From: Acetatifactor sp.
GTDB taxonomy: Bacteria; Bacillota; Clostridia; Lachnospirales; Lachnospiraceae
DNA: 64,000 bases
Direction: 5' to 3'
Assembly: GCA_024693365.1 (NCBI GenBank)
Contig: JAILLF010000043.1
Span: 62,001 to 126,000 of the forward strand
The position numbers and the translations under genes were made by a program. This document shows, piece after piece, positions 40,340-48,930 of this stretch. The notes under the pieces were generated by a model. It was not told where the DNA came from, ran no database searches, and saw nothing but the letters and a program-made list of their open reading frames with translations. Positions within the stretch are counted from its first letter, which is position 1. Each line of letters begins with the position of its first letter.

Positions 40340-40984
40340 ATGGGCTTAATCAGAGGAACCGTAAAGCATCTTACAAAAAAAATCATTTCGCCGGTATCAG
40401 ACGTCATTACCCCGCAAGTAGAGAAGCTCACCACGGCAATAGACGAAAAAGAGCAGGCGAAAATGCGGAAATTCATGGAGCAGAACTCGAATCATTCACG
40501 CCTTCTGGTTGAGGATCTGGGGGCGCTTACAAAGGATTCGTTGCGCGCGGTAAATGACCGGAAGGATATGAAATATGAGATTCTCCGCGACAGAAAGATA
40601 GGAAAAACGATCGTCACGGTCCACAGCATCGTTGGCAGGGAATTGGGACGGATCGTTGAAAACAAGTCGCTGATCGAGGACGTTTTGGTTAAGGATGACG
40701 CGGTTAGAAAATATGAGATTTTTATAGGCGAGCAGAAGATTGGAGAAGTCATTTCCAAGGGATCGGAACCGAAGAAGATTACCATGGATTACGCGGGGCT
40801 TTCGCTGCATGGAAATGAAGCTGGCATGGAATGCTGGGTGCTGAAAGACAAAGGCGAATGTCTGATGGTTATTAGCAGGAAAGCGTATGGGGATTCCGGG
40901 AAGGCCTATTTGCTCGAGGTTGCCGATCCAAAAGAGGAATTGAGGTGCTTGCTGATCAGCCTGGCAATTAATATGGCAGGATAA
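40340..40984 (+). CDS. Hypothetical protein, possibly LURP-one/scramblase-like beta-barrel
   Basis: A 214-residue soluble protein. The first 75 residues are helical (KHLTKKIISPVSDVITPQVE). The rest alternates short strands and turns: KYEILRDRKIGKTIVTVHSI, RKYEIFIGEQKIGEVISKG, GMECWVLKDKGECLMVISRK, with a final hydrophobic helix LRCLLISLAINMAG. This order is reminiscent of LURP-one-related/Tubby-like folds, which bind membranes or lipids, but the match is by pattern only. It follows the zinc-ribbon gene by 26 bp and probably belongs to the same transcript. Confidence 0.55.
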   Translation: MGLIRGTVKHLTKKIISPVSDVITPQVEKLTTAIDEKEQAKMRKFMEQNSNHSRLLVEDLGALTKDSLRAVNDRKDMKYEILRDRKIGKTIVTVHSIVGRELGRIVENKSLIEDVLVKDDAVRKYEIFIGEQKIGEVISKGSEPKKITMDYAGLSLHGNEAGMECWVLKDKGECLMVISRKAYGDSGKAYLLEVADPKEELRCLLISLAINMAG

Positions 40985-41051
40985 AGGTTATGGAAAAATA
41001 AAAAAAGGGACTAGGCAAGAAGGCAAATACGTGGTATAATACCATTTGTTC

Positions 41052-41122
<71 letters not shown>

Positions 41123-41138
41123 CTGTACCTTTCATAAG

Positions 41139-41224
41139 AAGCCGTTGTTTTGATAGAAGCTGAGAGAATAACTCCGTGGGTGGAGTCTGTCCTCTCGGAG
41201 TTTATCAAAACAACGGCTTTTTTG
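41139..41224 (+). terminator. Long nested hairpin with T-run downstream of tRNA-Gly
   Basis: AAGCCGTTGTTTTGATA and TATCAAAACAACGGCTT are perfect 17-bp arms. The 47-nt interior folds further (CTGAGAG with CTCTCGG; ACTCC with GGAGT). Six T follow. It is an over-long terminator for the tRNA, or a stable small RNA in its own right. Confidence 0.8.
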
Positions 41225-41423
41225 TTGTGCCGTTAAGCGTTCCTTGAAAACTTCATCCGCAAATGGCCGGGCGGCTAGCCGGGGAAGTCACGCGATGACA
41301 GGAGCGGACCAAGGCGAGCGGAGGGGCGGACTTTACGCCGGTGAAGAAAAGTCCGTTTGGCTGCCTGCCAGATTGCGACGATTGTTACCCGTAAACAATG
41401 GCTTTGAAAGAGAGGCACAACTT
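41225..41423. other. GC-rich leader before the AAA+ gene
   Basis: The ORF track extends the AAA+ gene to a TTG at 41244, but no ribosome site supports this. The stretch is GC-rich with inverted repeats, for example CGGACTT...AAGTCCG (about 41327-41355) and GCCGGG...CTAGCCGGGG. It may be a structured leader; no known RNA family was recognised. Confidence 0.4.
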
Positions 41424-42656
41424 ATGACGTATGACAATTATCGGTGGTTATTTTATGAAGTATATGACGTGGAGTCCTTTATCCAACTGGGTGAGAATGA
41501 CGTGACGCCGTTTGATGAAGATGAGGTGATCTTCGACGAGGATGAAGAGATCTTAGACGAAGACGACTTGATTTTGTTTGACGAAAAGGAAAAGACTCCG
41601 CTGGAGGAGTTGGAGCTTAGCATCCGTTCCTATAATTCGCTAAGGCGTGCAGGAATTCAGTACGTGGAAGAACTAAAGGCAATGAGCACGGAGGAACTGA
41701 CGCACGTCCGGAATCTTGGGAAAAAGGGCGTCCTGGAGATTTGCCGGAAGCTGGGCGTGGACGCAGAGTTGGAGGATGAGCGGGACAAGGACGGGCGGGC
41801 GAGACGCAAAAGTGCATTGGAACAGCTCGACGAGCTAATCGGACTTGAGGAAGTGAAGGAGCAGGTCCGGAAGATTGCGGCATTCGCAAGGATGAAGCGG
41901 GACGTGAGGGCGACGGGGAGGGAGCTTTCCATGGCGCTTGGCATGGAATTCGTGGGAAATCCCGGAACGGCAAAGACAACTGTCGCGCGCATTATCGCGG
42001 AGATTTTTGGAGAGATTGAGCTCCTTCCCGGCAAGGAGGTCATGGAAGTCGGGCGAAGTGATCTCGTTGCGAAATACGTTGGACAAACGGCCGTTAAGGT
42101 AAAAGAAGTGTTTGAAAAGGCAGAGGGGAAAGTGCTTTTTATTGATGAAGCCTACTCCTTGGTTGACAGTACTGAGGGTGAGTTCGGCGATGAGGCAATC
42201 AACACCTTGGTGCAGGAGATGGAGAATCATCGCGAGGATACGATCGTGATTCTCGCGGGATATCCGGATAAGATGGAAAGTCTGCTCAAACGGAACCCTG
42301 GCCTTCGCTCCCGGGTGCCATTTCATTTGCACTTCCGTGATTACGCGGCGGAGGAGATGCTCATGATTGCGGAAATGGAAGCAAAGAAACAGGGATTTGT
42401 AATAAGCGAGTCCGCCAGAAAACAGATACTCACAGCCTGTGAGGGGGCAGCAGGCGTCCCGGAATGCGGCAACGGGAGATTTTGCAGGAACCTTATCGAA
42501 AATGCCATTTTGAATTATGCTGACAGAATTTACGGCAAGGATCTAAGTTCAGCAGAAATAAGCTGTGATTTTGTCTTGACGGAAGCGGACGTTACGGCAC
42601 CTTTTACGGGGAGCTTGGATACTGCGAGAAAACCAATCGGTTTCCTCGCAGCTTGA
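41424..42656 (+). CDS. RNA polymerase alphaCTD-like domain fused to CbxX/SpoVK-type AAA+ ATPase
   Basis: After a strongly acidic segment (about 30-58, VIFDEDEEILDEDDLILFDE), residues 60-112 read LELSIRSYNSLRRAGIQYVE ... HVRNLGKKGVLEICRKLG. This is a clear copy of the helix-hairpin-helix C-terminal domain of RNA polymerase alpha subunit. From about 130 a CbxX/CfxQ AAA+ module follows: Walker A VGNPGTAKTTVARI (about 177-190), Walker B KVLFIDEAYSLVD, sensor region ILAGYPDKMESLLKRNPGLR. Such ATPases remodel partner proteins. The alphaCTD part suggests contact with DNA or transcription factors. Start 41424 has GAGAGG at 8 bp. Cytoplasmic. Confidence 0.85.
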   Translation: MTYDNYRWLFYEVYDVESFIQLGENDVTPFDEDEVIFDEDEEILDEDDLILFDEKEKTPLEELELSIRSYNSLRRAGIQYVEELKAMSTEELTHVRNLGKKGVLEICRKLGVDAELEDERDKDGRARRKSALEQLDELIGLEEVKEQVRKIAAFARMKRDVRATGRELSMALGMEFVGNPGTAKTTVARIIAEIFGEIELLPGKEVMEVGRSDLVAKYVGQTAVKVKEVFEKAEGKVLFIDEAYSLVDSTEGEFGDEAINTLVQEMENHREDTIVILAGYPDKMESLLKRNPGLRSRVPFHLHFRDYAAEEMLMIAEMEAKKQGFVISESARKQILTACEGAAGVPECGNGRFCRNLIENAILNYADRIYGKDLSSAEISCDFVLTEADVTAPFTGSLDTARKPIGFLAA

Positions 42657-42667
42657 AAAAATTAACG

Positions 42668-42696
42668 TTTACTTCTAAAAACAAAGGTGCTATGAT
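42668..42696 (+). promoter_or_regulatory. Promoter of the iorAB operon
   Basis: TTTACT, 17-bp spacer, TG-C-TATGAT (extended -10), about 50 bp before the iorA start. Confidence 0.6.
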
Positions 42697-42746
42697 AAGA
42701 GAGGTTTTTTGTATTCACATGAGAAAAACGGAAGGATTGAAGAGAA

Positions 42747-44477
42747 ATGAAGCGATTGATGTTAGGAAATCAGGCCTTCGCCCGCGGACTGTATGAAGCA
42801 GGCTGCAGCGTGGTGTCAAGTTATCCCGGAACGCCCAGTACCGAGGTGACGGAAGAGGCCGCAAAGTATGATGAGATTTATTGTGAGTGGGCGCCCAATG
42901 AGAAGGTGGCCATGGAGGTTGCGTTTGGCGCGTGTCTTGCCGGAAAGAGAAGCTTTTGCGGCATGAAGCACGTGGGACTCAACGTGGCGGCTGATCCGCT
43001 CTTTACGTGTTCTTATACGGGAGTAAACGCCGGCATGATCATATGCGTTGCCGATGACCCCGGAATGCACTCATCTCAAAACGAGCAGGATTCCCGACAT
43101 TACGCAATGGCTGCAAAGGTTCCGATGCTAGAGCCTGCTGATTCCGCGGAAGCCCGCGATTTTGTTAAGAAAGCATATGAGATTTCCGAGACGTTTGACA
43201 CGCCCGTCATCATGAAGATGTGCACGCGCGTTGCACATTCCCAGAGCGTCGTAGAGGAGATGGAACGCGTTCTTCCCGAGAAGAAACCTTACGTTAAGAA
43301 TATCGCGAAGTACGTGATGATGCCCGGCAATGCCATCCGCCGTCATCCCTTCGTGGAAGAGAGAACCCGCAAGCTGATCGAGTTTGCGGAGACGACTGAC
43401 TTAAACCGCGTGGAGATGGGGGACACAAAGCTTGGAATCATCACCTCCTCCACGAGTTATCAGTACGTAAAAGAGGTGTTTGGAGAGAATGCCTGCATTT
43501 TAAAGCTTGGCATGATCCACCCGCTTCCGGAAAAGCTGATCCTGGACTTTGCCGCAAAGGTTGACAAACTCGTGATCGTAGAGGAATTGGATCCCGTGAT
43601 CGAGGAGCATTGCAAGGTTCTGGGACTGACCGTAACCGGCAAGGACTTGCTTCCCATGGAAGGCGAGTTCTCCCAAAATCTGATTGCAGAAAAGCTTGGT
43701 GTTGAGGTTCCTGCTTCCAGAAAGCTGGAGGAGAGCCTGCCCGGAAGACCGCCCGTGATGTGCGCAGGCTGCCCTCACAGAGGCCTGTTCTTTACGCTGG
43801 CGAAGAATAAGTGTACCGTTCTCGGTGACATCGGATGTTATACGCTTGGCGCCGTTGCACCGCTTAACGCAATGGAAATGACGCTGTGCATGGGTGCGTC
43901 CATCAGCTCCATCCATGGCTTTAACAAGGCGCTCGGCGAAGAGAGCGAAGGAAAAACCGTTGCAGTCATCGGCGATTCCACGTTCATGCACTCCGGCATG
44001 ACCGGTCTTGCAAACATTGCTTACAACCAGAGCAATTCCACCGTTATTATTCTGGATAACTCCATTACCGGTATGACGGGACATCAGCAGAATCCGACCA
44101 CCGGCTATAACATTAAGGGTGATCCCGCAGGAAAGATTGACCTTGAGGCGCTCTGTAAGGCCATGGGCTTTGAGCGCGTGCGCGTGGTAGATCCCTATGA
44201 TCTGGCACAGTGCGATGCAGTCATCAAGGAAGAGCTTGCAGTCAAGGCTCCTTCCGTGATCATTTCCAGACGCCCTTGCGCCCTGCTTAAGTACGTAAAG
44301 CATGAGAAGCCTTTGAAGGTTGTCTGCGAGAAGTGCGTAGGCTGTAAGTCCTGCATGAGTCTGGGCTGTCCTGCCATCAGCGTGAAGGATGGCAAGGCCT
44401 GCATTGACACGACGCTGTGCGTGGGTTGCGGCGTATGTAAGCAGCTGTGTAAGTTTGATGCACTGCAAAACGGTTAA
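42747..44477 (+). CDS. iorA: Indolepyruvate:ferredoxin oxidoreductase, alpha subunit
   Basis: The 576-residue subunit has the pyrimidine-binding part at the N-terminus (SSYPGTPSTEVTEEAAKYDE). The thiamine diphosphate domain is in the middle (VLGDIGCYTLGAVAPLNAME; AVIGDSTFMHSGMTGL). Two 4Fe-4S motifs lie at the C-terminus (CEKCVGCKSCMSLGCP and CVGCGVCKQLC). It oxidatively decarboxylates arylpyruvates from aromatic amino acids to aryl-acetyl-CoA, reducing ferredoxin, in the cytoplasm. The beta subunit follows after 14 bp and an aryl-CoA ligase after that. Codon use is biased to C-ending codons, suggesting high expression. Confidence 0.95.
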   Translation: MKRLMLGNQAFARGLYEAGCSVVSSYPGTPSTEVTEEAAKYDEIYCEWAPNEKVAMEVAFGACLAGKRSFCGMKHVGLNVAADPLFTCSYTGVNAGMIICVADDPGMHSSQNEQDSRHYAMAAKVPMLEPADSAEARDFVKKAYEISETFDTPVIMKMCTRVAHSQSVVEEMERVLPEKKPYVKNIAKYVMMPGNAIRRHPFVEERTRKLIEFAETTDLNRVEMGDTKLGIITSSTSYQYVKEVFGENACILKLGMIHPLPEKLILDFAAKVDKLVIVEELDPVIEEHCKVLGLTVTGKDLLPMEGEFSQNLIAEKLGVEVPASRKLEESLPGRPPVMCAGCPHRGLFFTLAKNKCTVLGDIGCYTLGAVAPLNAMEMTLCMGASISSIHGFNKALGEESEGKTVAVIGDSTFMHSGMTGLANIAYNQSNSTVIILDNSITGMTGHQQNPTTGYNIKGDPAGKIDLEALCKAMGFERVRVVDPYDLAQCDAVIKEELAVKAPSVIISRRPCALLKYVKHEKPLKVVCEKCVGCKSCMSLGCPAISVKDGKACIDTTLCVGCGVCKQLCKFDALQNG

Positions 44478-44491
44478 GGAGGGCGAGCCAA

Positions 44492-45061
44492 ATGACAAAG
44501 AATATTATGATCGTGGGCGTTGGCGGACAGGGATCCCTTCTTGCCAGCAAATTATTGGGACACTTATTACTTACGGAAGGCTATGACGTAAAGGTATCCG
44601 AGGTTCACGGCATGAGCCAGAGGGGCGGCAGCGTTGTTACCTACGTGCGTTTTGGCGACAAGGTGTATTCCCCCATCATCGACAAGGGACAGGCGGACTT
44701 TATCGTATCCTTCGAAAAGCTTGAGGCAGCAAGATATCTGGAGTTCTTGAAGGCTGACGGACGCATCGTGGTAAACACGCAGGAGATCGATCCCATGCCT
44801 GTTATCACCGGAGCTGCGCAGTATCCTGCAGGGCTTGTTGAGAAGATGGAATCGCTAGGAGCAAAGGTGGATGCCATGGATTGTCTCTCTCTTGCGGAGC
44901 AGGCAGGTTCTGCTAAGGCCGTGAACATCGTACTTATGGGAAGATTATCCCGCTATTTTGACGAGATTCCCGTGGAGAAATGGCAGAAGGCCATTGAGGA
45001 ATGCGTTCCGGCGAAGTTCCTTGAGCTGAATCAAAAGGCATTTTTACTTGGCAGAGGCTAA
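44492..45061 (+). CDS. iorB: Indolepyruvate:ferredoxin oxidoreductase, beta subunit
   Basis: The 189-residue gamma-type subunit of 2-oxoacid:ferredoxin oxidoreductases. MIVGVGGQGSLLASKLLGHL at the start (glycine-rich loop), SEVHGMSQRGGSVVTYVRFG (about 37-56, the family signature) and the closing helix EECVPAKFLELNQKAFLLG. It completes the IorA active unit. AGGAGGG precedes the ATG. Together with the ligase downstream it forms an operon for arylpyruvate oxidation coupled to ferredoxin. Confidence 0.95.
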   Translation: MTKNIMIVGVGGQGSLLASKLLGHLLLTEGYDVKVSEVHGMSQRGGSVVTYVRFGDKVYSPIIDKGQADFIVSFEKLEAARYLEFLKADGRIVVNTQEIDPMPVITGAAQYPAGLVEKMESLGAKVDAMDCLSLAEQAGSAKAVNIVLMGRLSRYFDEIPVEKWQKAIEECVPAKFLELNQKAFLLGRG

Positions 45062-45133
45062 GCAAAAATAGAGCACAACACGTAAATTGCCGTGAGAAGA
45101 AAGTGCGGCGCAGACAAAAAGGAGAACAAACCA

Positions 45134-46438
45134 ATGGGAAATTATTTTCAGCCCGAAATTGAGACCATGCCCGTGGAGCAATTAAAGCTGCTTCAGAGCG
45201 AGAGACTGGTGGAACAGGTAAAGTATGTGTATGATCACGTGAAATTTTACCATGACAAAATGGACGAAGCAGGCGTAAAGCCCTGGGACATCCATGGCGT
45301 AGAGGATCTGCATAAGCTCCCCTTTATCAACAAGGACGACCTTCGCGATCAGTATCCTTACGGACTTCTTGGCGTGCCTCTTTCCGAGTGCGTGCGCATT
45401 CAGTCCACGAGCGGAACGACCGGACGCCGCGTAGTTGCATTCTATACCCAGGCAGACCTTGACGTTTGGGAGGAGTGCTGTGCAAGAGCCATTATGGCAG
45501 CAGGCGGAACGAAGGAAGACGTGGTACACGTATGTTATGGTTACGGCCTTTTTACGGGCGGCCCCGGATTAAATGGCGGCTCCCACAAGGTTGGGTGTCT
45601 GACCCTGCCCATGTCCTCAGGTAACACGGAGAGACAGCTCCAGTTCATGCAGGATCTGGGTTCCACGATCCTTTGCTGTACGCCTTCCTACGCTGCTAAC
45701 CTCGGCGAGAGCATTGTTGCAAGAGGGTTAAAGGACAAGATCAAATTGAAGGCTGGAATTTTCGGCGCAGAGCCTTGGACCGAGGAGATGCGTCATAACA
45801 TCGAGGAGACCCTTGGAATTAAGGCATATGACATCTATGGCCTGACCGAGATCTCCGGTCCGGGCGTATCCTTTGAATGTGAAGAGCAGAAGGGCATGCA
45901 CGTACAGGAGGATCACTTCATCCCTGAGATCATCAATCCCGAGACCGGTGAGGTGCTTCCTGAGGGCGAGGTTGGTGAGCTGGTATTCACCTGTATCACC
46001 AAGAAGGCATTCCCGCTTCTTCGTTATCGCACCAGAGACCTTTGCTATCTGACCCGCGAAAAGTGCTCCTGCGGAAGAACCCATATCCGCATGCACAAGC
46101 CCATGGGCAGAAGTGATGACATGATGGTTGTCAAGGGCGTAAACGTATGGCCTTCCCAGATCGAGGCTGTTCTGTTGAATCAGGGCTATCAGGCAAACTA
46201 TCAGATCGTCGTTGACCGTATTGGTAATAATGATACCATCGAGGTTCAGGTAGAACTTTCCCCTGAGATGGTTGCAGATACCACGAAGACCGTTGCGGAG
46301 CGCGAGAAGAAGATCGTGGCAGGACTGAAGTCCATGCTTGGAATTCTCGTACAGGTTAAGGTTGTGGAACCCATGACCATTCCCAGAAGCGAAGGCAAGG
46401 CCAAGAGAGTCGTTGACAAGAGAGATTTGTATCGCTAA
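45134..46438 (+). CDS. paaK: Phenylacetate-CoA ligase-type enzyme
   Basis: The 434-residue AMP-forming ligase has the PaaK signature LSECVRIQSTSGTTGRRVVA (phosphate loop, about 82-101), YGYGLFTGGPGLNGG, EPWTEEMRHNIEETLGIKAYDIYGLTEI and the C-terminal GRSDDMMVVKGVNVWPSQIE. It forms or, with IorAB, probably works in reverse on aryl-acetyl-CoA to conserve ATP. Alternatively it activates phenyl- or indoleacetate. The ORF-track start at 45092 is replaced by the ATG at 45134, with GGAG upstream. The terminator at 46449 ends the operon. Confidence 0.93.
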   Translation: MGNYFQPEIETMPVEQLKLLQSERLVEQVKYVYDHVKFYHDKMDEAGVKPWDIHGVEDLHKLPFINKDDLRDQYPYGLLGVPLSECVRIQSTSGTTGRRVVAFYTQADLDVWEECCARAIMAAGGTKEDVVHVCYGYGLFTGGPGLNGGSHKVGCLTLPMSSGNTERQLQFMQDLGSTILCCTPSYAANLGESIVARGLKDKIKLKAGIFGAEPWTEEMRHNIEETLGIKAYDIYGLTEISGPGVSFECEEQKGMHVQEDHFIPEIINPETGEVLPEGEVGELVFTCITKKAFPLLRYRTRDLCYLTREKCSCGRTHIRMHKPMGRSDDMMVVKGVNVWPSQIEAVLLNQGYQANYQIVVDRIGNNDTIEVQVELSPEMVADTTKTVAEREKKIVAGLKSMLGILVQVKVVEPMTIPRSEGKAKRVVDKRDLYR

Positions 46439-46448
46439 CGCATGTCTA

Positions 46449-46477
46449 AAAGAGCCAGGATTCCCTGGCTCTTTTTT
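46449..46477 (+). terminator. Rho-independent terminator of iorAB-paaK
   Basis: AAAGAGCCAGG and CCTGGCTCTTT perfect 11-bp stem around ATTC, followed by a T-run. Confidence 0.95.
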
Positions 46478-46513
46478 ATGTCACGGGGACGTGCCTGCTG
46501 ACACATTTTCCCC

Positions 46514-46542
46514 TTTTCAAGTTGGCAGTTCTGTGGTAAAAT
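46514..46542 (+). promoter_or_regulatory. Promoter of the gene at 46620
   Basis: TTTTCA, 17-bp spacer, TG-G-TAAAAT (extended -10). Confidence 0.45.
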
Positions 46543-46619
46543 GGTAACGGAATTGTTAGAAATTCCGAAGGGTTTGAACGGGGAAAGCGAAGACTGGGGA
46601 AGCAAAAGGGGGACAAAAC

Positions 46620-47066
46620 ATGCTAAAGTATGAGCAGTGGTTACAATCCATTGGATATTTGCAGGAGCAGATTGAGGATTTCTTTCAGATGACAAAGTAT
46701 CTGGATCAGGAGCAGGTGTATATCCCGGATCTGGTTCCTACCGCAGAGACGATGTACGTGCAGGAACGTCTGGAAGCATTTTGTCATGAGCTTGAAGAAG
46801 CGTATTATCAGGTAAAGCGCCTGAACGCGCAGGTGGTGCTTGAAGGACGGCTTCGCCTGGGAGCAAACGGCCGCTATTGGCTGGAGAATGAGGAGCTGAC
46901 CTGCGGACGCAGCGTCGAACTCTTGTACAATGACGGAAAGGGCGTGTCAAACATCGAATCCTGGCATGCAGGCCGCATTGACCACAATGGTACAAAATAT
47001 TATTTTACCGGAAACCGCAATCTACAGTTGGAGGGCGTGACCGCGCGCCTGAAGCAACATCTGTAA
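46620..47066 (+). CDS. Hypothetical protein with DUF5348-like C-terminus
   Basis: A 148-residue protein. The first 75 residues are helical (LKYEQWLQSIGYLQEQIEDF). The rest is a small beta domain (RLGANGRYWLENEELTCGRS ... WHAGRIDHNGTKYYFTGN) that resembles DUF5348, a domain seen in small proteins of mobile and accessory regions of Clostridia. Function unknown. GGGGGA precedes the ATG. It stands alone between terminators. Confidence 0.6.
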   Translation: MLKYEQWLQSIGYLQEQIEDFFQMTKYLDQEQVYIPDLVPTAETMYVQERLEAFCHELEEAYYQVKRLNAQVVLEGRLRLGANGRYWLENEELTCGRSVELLYNDGKGVSNIESWHAGRIDHNGTKYYFTGNRNLQLEGVTARLKQHL

Positions 47067-47081
47067 GTTGATCCGGGAGCG

Positions 47082-47109
47082 AGGGACAAGGGATTGTCCC
47101 TTGACTTTT
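47082..47109 (+). terminator. Weak terminator with two alternative stems
   Basis: AGGGACAA/TTGTCCCT (8 bp, GGGA loop) competes with CAAGGGA/TCCCTTG (7 bp); ACTTTTG follows. Confidence 0.45.
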
Positions 47110-47362
47110 GCAGTGCGGTTTTATAGAATTGTGATTTGGGAATGTCGTCAGGGCAAAGCCTTGGCGTTCCGATACAGTAAAGTGATCCCATTCCGGCGGA
47201 GGATGGGGGGATCATTAGCGCCTGGACCGTAATTGGTTGACGAGGGTTGGCAGTTATCGAAAGACTCGGCGGATGCTGCCACGGTCACCGCGGGTCGTCA
47301 CGGAGAGAGCAAAAAGCGGAATGAAAACCGTAACAGAGGCTCTTCGGACGCGGAACAAAAAT

Positions 47363-47384
47363 ATGAATGAAACATATCATTCAT
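47363..47384 (+). promoter_or_regulatory. Inverted repeat before the hexapeptide acyltransferase gene
   Basis: ATGAATGA-AACATA-TCATTCAT, perfect 8-bp arms ending 4 bp before AAGGAG. It could be an operator or a translation-modulating hairpin. Confidence 0.4.
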
Positions 47385-47398
47385 GATAAGGAGATTTT

Positions 47399-48055
47399 AT
47401 GTATACGATTAATGATTTGTATGACTTGGATCATACTCTGGCAAAGGATTATCTTTCTCAGTTTACCTATCCCTGGGAGGCGCTGAAGGGCATTAAGGAC
47501 ATGATCCTTGCCCTGGGCGAGACGCTTGGTGACGATTATGAGGAGGTATCCGAGCACGTTTGGGTACACAAGACCGCAACGGTATTCCCTTCCGCATATC
47601 TTGGCGCGCCCTGCATCATTGGACCTGAGACGGAAGTAAGACACGGCGCGTTCATCAGGGGATCAGCTTTGGTTGGCGCAAACTGCGTGGTTGGTAACTC
47701 CGTTGAGCTTAAGAACGTAATCCTTTTTGACCACGTACAGACGCCGCATTATAACTACGTTGGCGACAGTATTCTTGGTTATTACAGCCATATGGGTGCG
47801 GGATCCATCACCTCCAACGTAAAGAGCGACAAGCAGCTGGTTGTCGTTCACAATGGCACGGAAAAGATGGAGACTGGAATGAAAAAATTCGGCGCCATGC
47901 TGGGTGATCACGTAGAGGTTGGCTGTAATGCAGTCTGCAACCCCGGTACCGTGATCGGCAGAAACAGCAACGTATATCCCACCTCATGCGTGAGAGGCGT
48001 TGTGCCCGCTAACAGCATTTATAAGAACAGCGGTGAGATCGTCGAGAAGAACTAA
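47399..48055 (+). CDS. Left-handed beta-helix (hexapeptide) acyltransferase, GlmU-C-terminal-like
   Basis: The 218-residue protein begins with a helical segment (LAKDYLSQFTYPWEALKGIK). It continues as hexapeptide repeats (VHKTATVFPSAYLGAPCIIG, VRHGAFIRGSALVGANCVVG, GDHVEVGCNAVCNPGTVIGR) typical of left-handed beta-helix acyltransferases. YYSHMGAGSITSNVKSDKQL is like the GlmU acetyl-transfer region. Together with nagB and glmM downstream it suggests that this enzyme acetylates glucosamine-1-phosphate or a related amino sugar for UDP-GlcNAc supply. No nucleotidyltransferase domain is present. AAGGAG is well placed. Confidence 0.8.
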   Translation: MYTINDLYDLDHTLAKDYLSQFTYPWEALKGIKDMILALGETLGDDYEEVSEHVWVHKTATVFPSAYLGAPCIIGPETEVRHGAFIRGSALVGANCVVGNSVELKNVILFDHVQTPHYNYVGDSILGYYSHMGAGSITSNVKSDKQLVVVHNGTEKMETGMKKFGAMLGDHVEVGCNAVCNPGTVIGRNSNVYPTSCVRGVVPANSIYKNSGEIVEKN

Positions 48056-48136
48056 CCGGATGGGGCGTTCAAAGCCCGCCGGCATTTACGGCACGGAAAT
48101 TAAATAAAGCATATTGATTAGGGAGAAAAATAGAAT

Positions 48137-48928
48137 ATGAGAGTAGTTATTCAGGATAATTACGAAAAAATGTGTAAGTGGGCAGCAAATTACATTGCAG
48201 GCAAAATCAACGCACACAAGGAAGCCCGTCCTTTTGTTCTGGGACTTCCCACCGGTTCCTCACCCATTGGCGTTTATAAGGAGCTGGCAAGAATGAACAA
48301 GGCCGGCGAGGTTTCCTTTGCAAACGTGGTAACCTTCAACATGGATGAGTATTTGGGCCTCCCTCACGAGCATGACCAGAGCTACTGGTACTTCATGCAT
48401 GACAATTTCTTCAATCATCTGGTGGACATGAAGCCCGAGAATATCAATATTCTGAACGGCATGACCGATGATCCGGAGGGAGAGTGTGCAAGATATGAAG
48501 AAAAGATCGCTTCCTACGGCGGCATCGACCTGTTCATGGGCGGCATCGGCGTTGACGGTCACATTGCATTCAACGAGCCTTATACCAGCCTTTCCTCCCG
48601 CACGGGCGTGAGAGATCTGACCACGGATACCAGAATCGTGAACAGCCGTTTCTTCGGGAATGATCCCGAGAAGGTTCCTGCAAAGGCACTTTCCGTAGGC
48701 GTTGGTACCGTGACCGATTCCAAGGAGGTTCTGATCCTCATCAATGGTCACAACAAGGCAAGGGCTCTGGCGGCAACCGTTGAAGGCGGCGTTTCCCAGA
48801 AATGGACCTGCTCCGCACTGCAGATGCACAATGCGGCAATTCTTGCAGTTGATGAGGCGGCATGCGGTGAACTCACTGTTGACACATACAAGTATTTCCT
48901 GGACATCGAGAGAAAGGAGAGACTGTAA
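48137..48928 (+). CDS. nagB: Glucosamine-6-phosphate deaminase
   Basis: The 263-residue protein has the NagB motifs [18 protein letters not shown] (about 33-50), [42 protein letters not shown] with the catalytic Asp/His, and the allosteric/active-site part [19 protein letters not shown]. It converts glucosamine-6-phosphate to fructose-6-phosphate plus ammonia in the cytoplasm. The glmM-type gene starts 2 bp downstream of its stop codon, so the two are coupled although they pull amino sugar in opposite directions. This suggests flux control at the branch point. Confidence 0.95.
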   Translation: MRVVIQDNYEKMCKWAANYIAGKINAHKEARPFVLGLPTGSSPIGVYKELARMNKAGEVSFANVVTFNMDEYLGLPHEHDQSYWYFMHDNFFNHLVDMKPENINILNGMTDDPEGECARYEEKIASYGGIDLFMGGIGVDGHIAFNEPYTSLSSRTGVRDLTTDTRIVNSRFFGNDPEKVPAKALSVGVGTVTDSKEVLILINGHNKARALAATVEGGVSQKWTCSALQMHNAAILAVDEAACGELTVDTYKYFLDIERKERL

Positions 48929-48930
48929 TC

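Larger units (their letters stand above)
47067..47398. other. Intergenic region with alternative hairpins
   Basis: The 332 bp contain a weak terminator at 47082 and a stem TGATCCC/GGGATCA near 47181-47213. An 8-bp inverted repeat abuts the next gene's ribosome site. No credible ORF. Confidence 0.55.

Noticed and set aside
41171-41196. T-box antiterminator motif (GGGTGGAGTC)
   Set aside because: The full AGGGTGGNACCGCG consensus is missing, it lies inside the hairpin after a tRNA, and no aminoacyl-tRNA synthetase or amino acid gene follows.
41244-41423. N-terminal extension of the AAA+ gene from TTG 41244
   Set aside because: No ribosome site, low-complexity Arg/Gly-rich translation, and a good GAGAGG-ATG start at 41424.
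43500-44498. Minus-strand ORF of 332 residues across iorA
   Set aside because: Antisense shadow of iorA, produced by biased codon use; no start signals.
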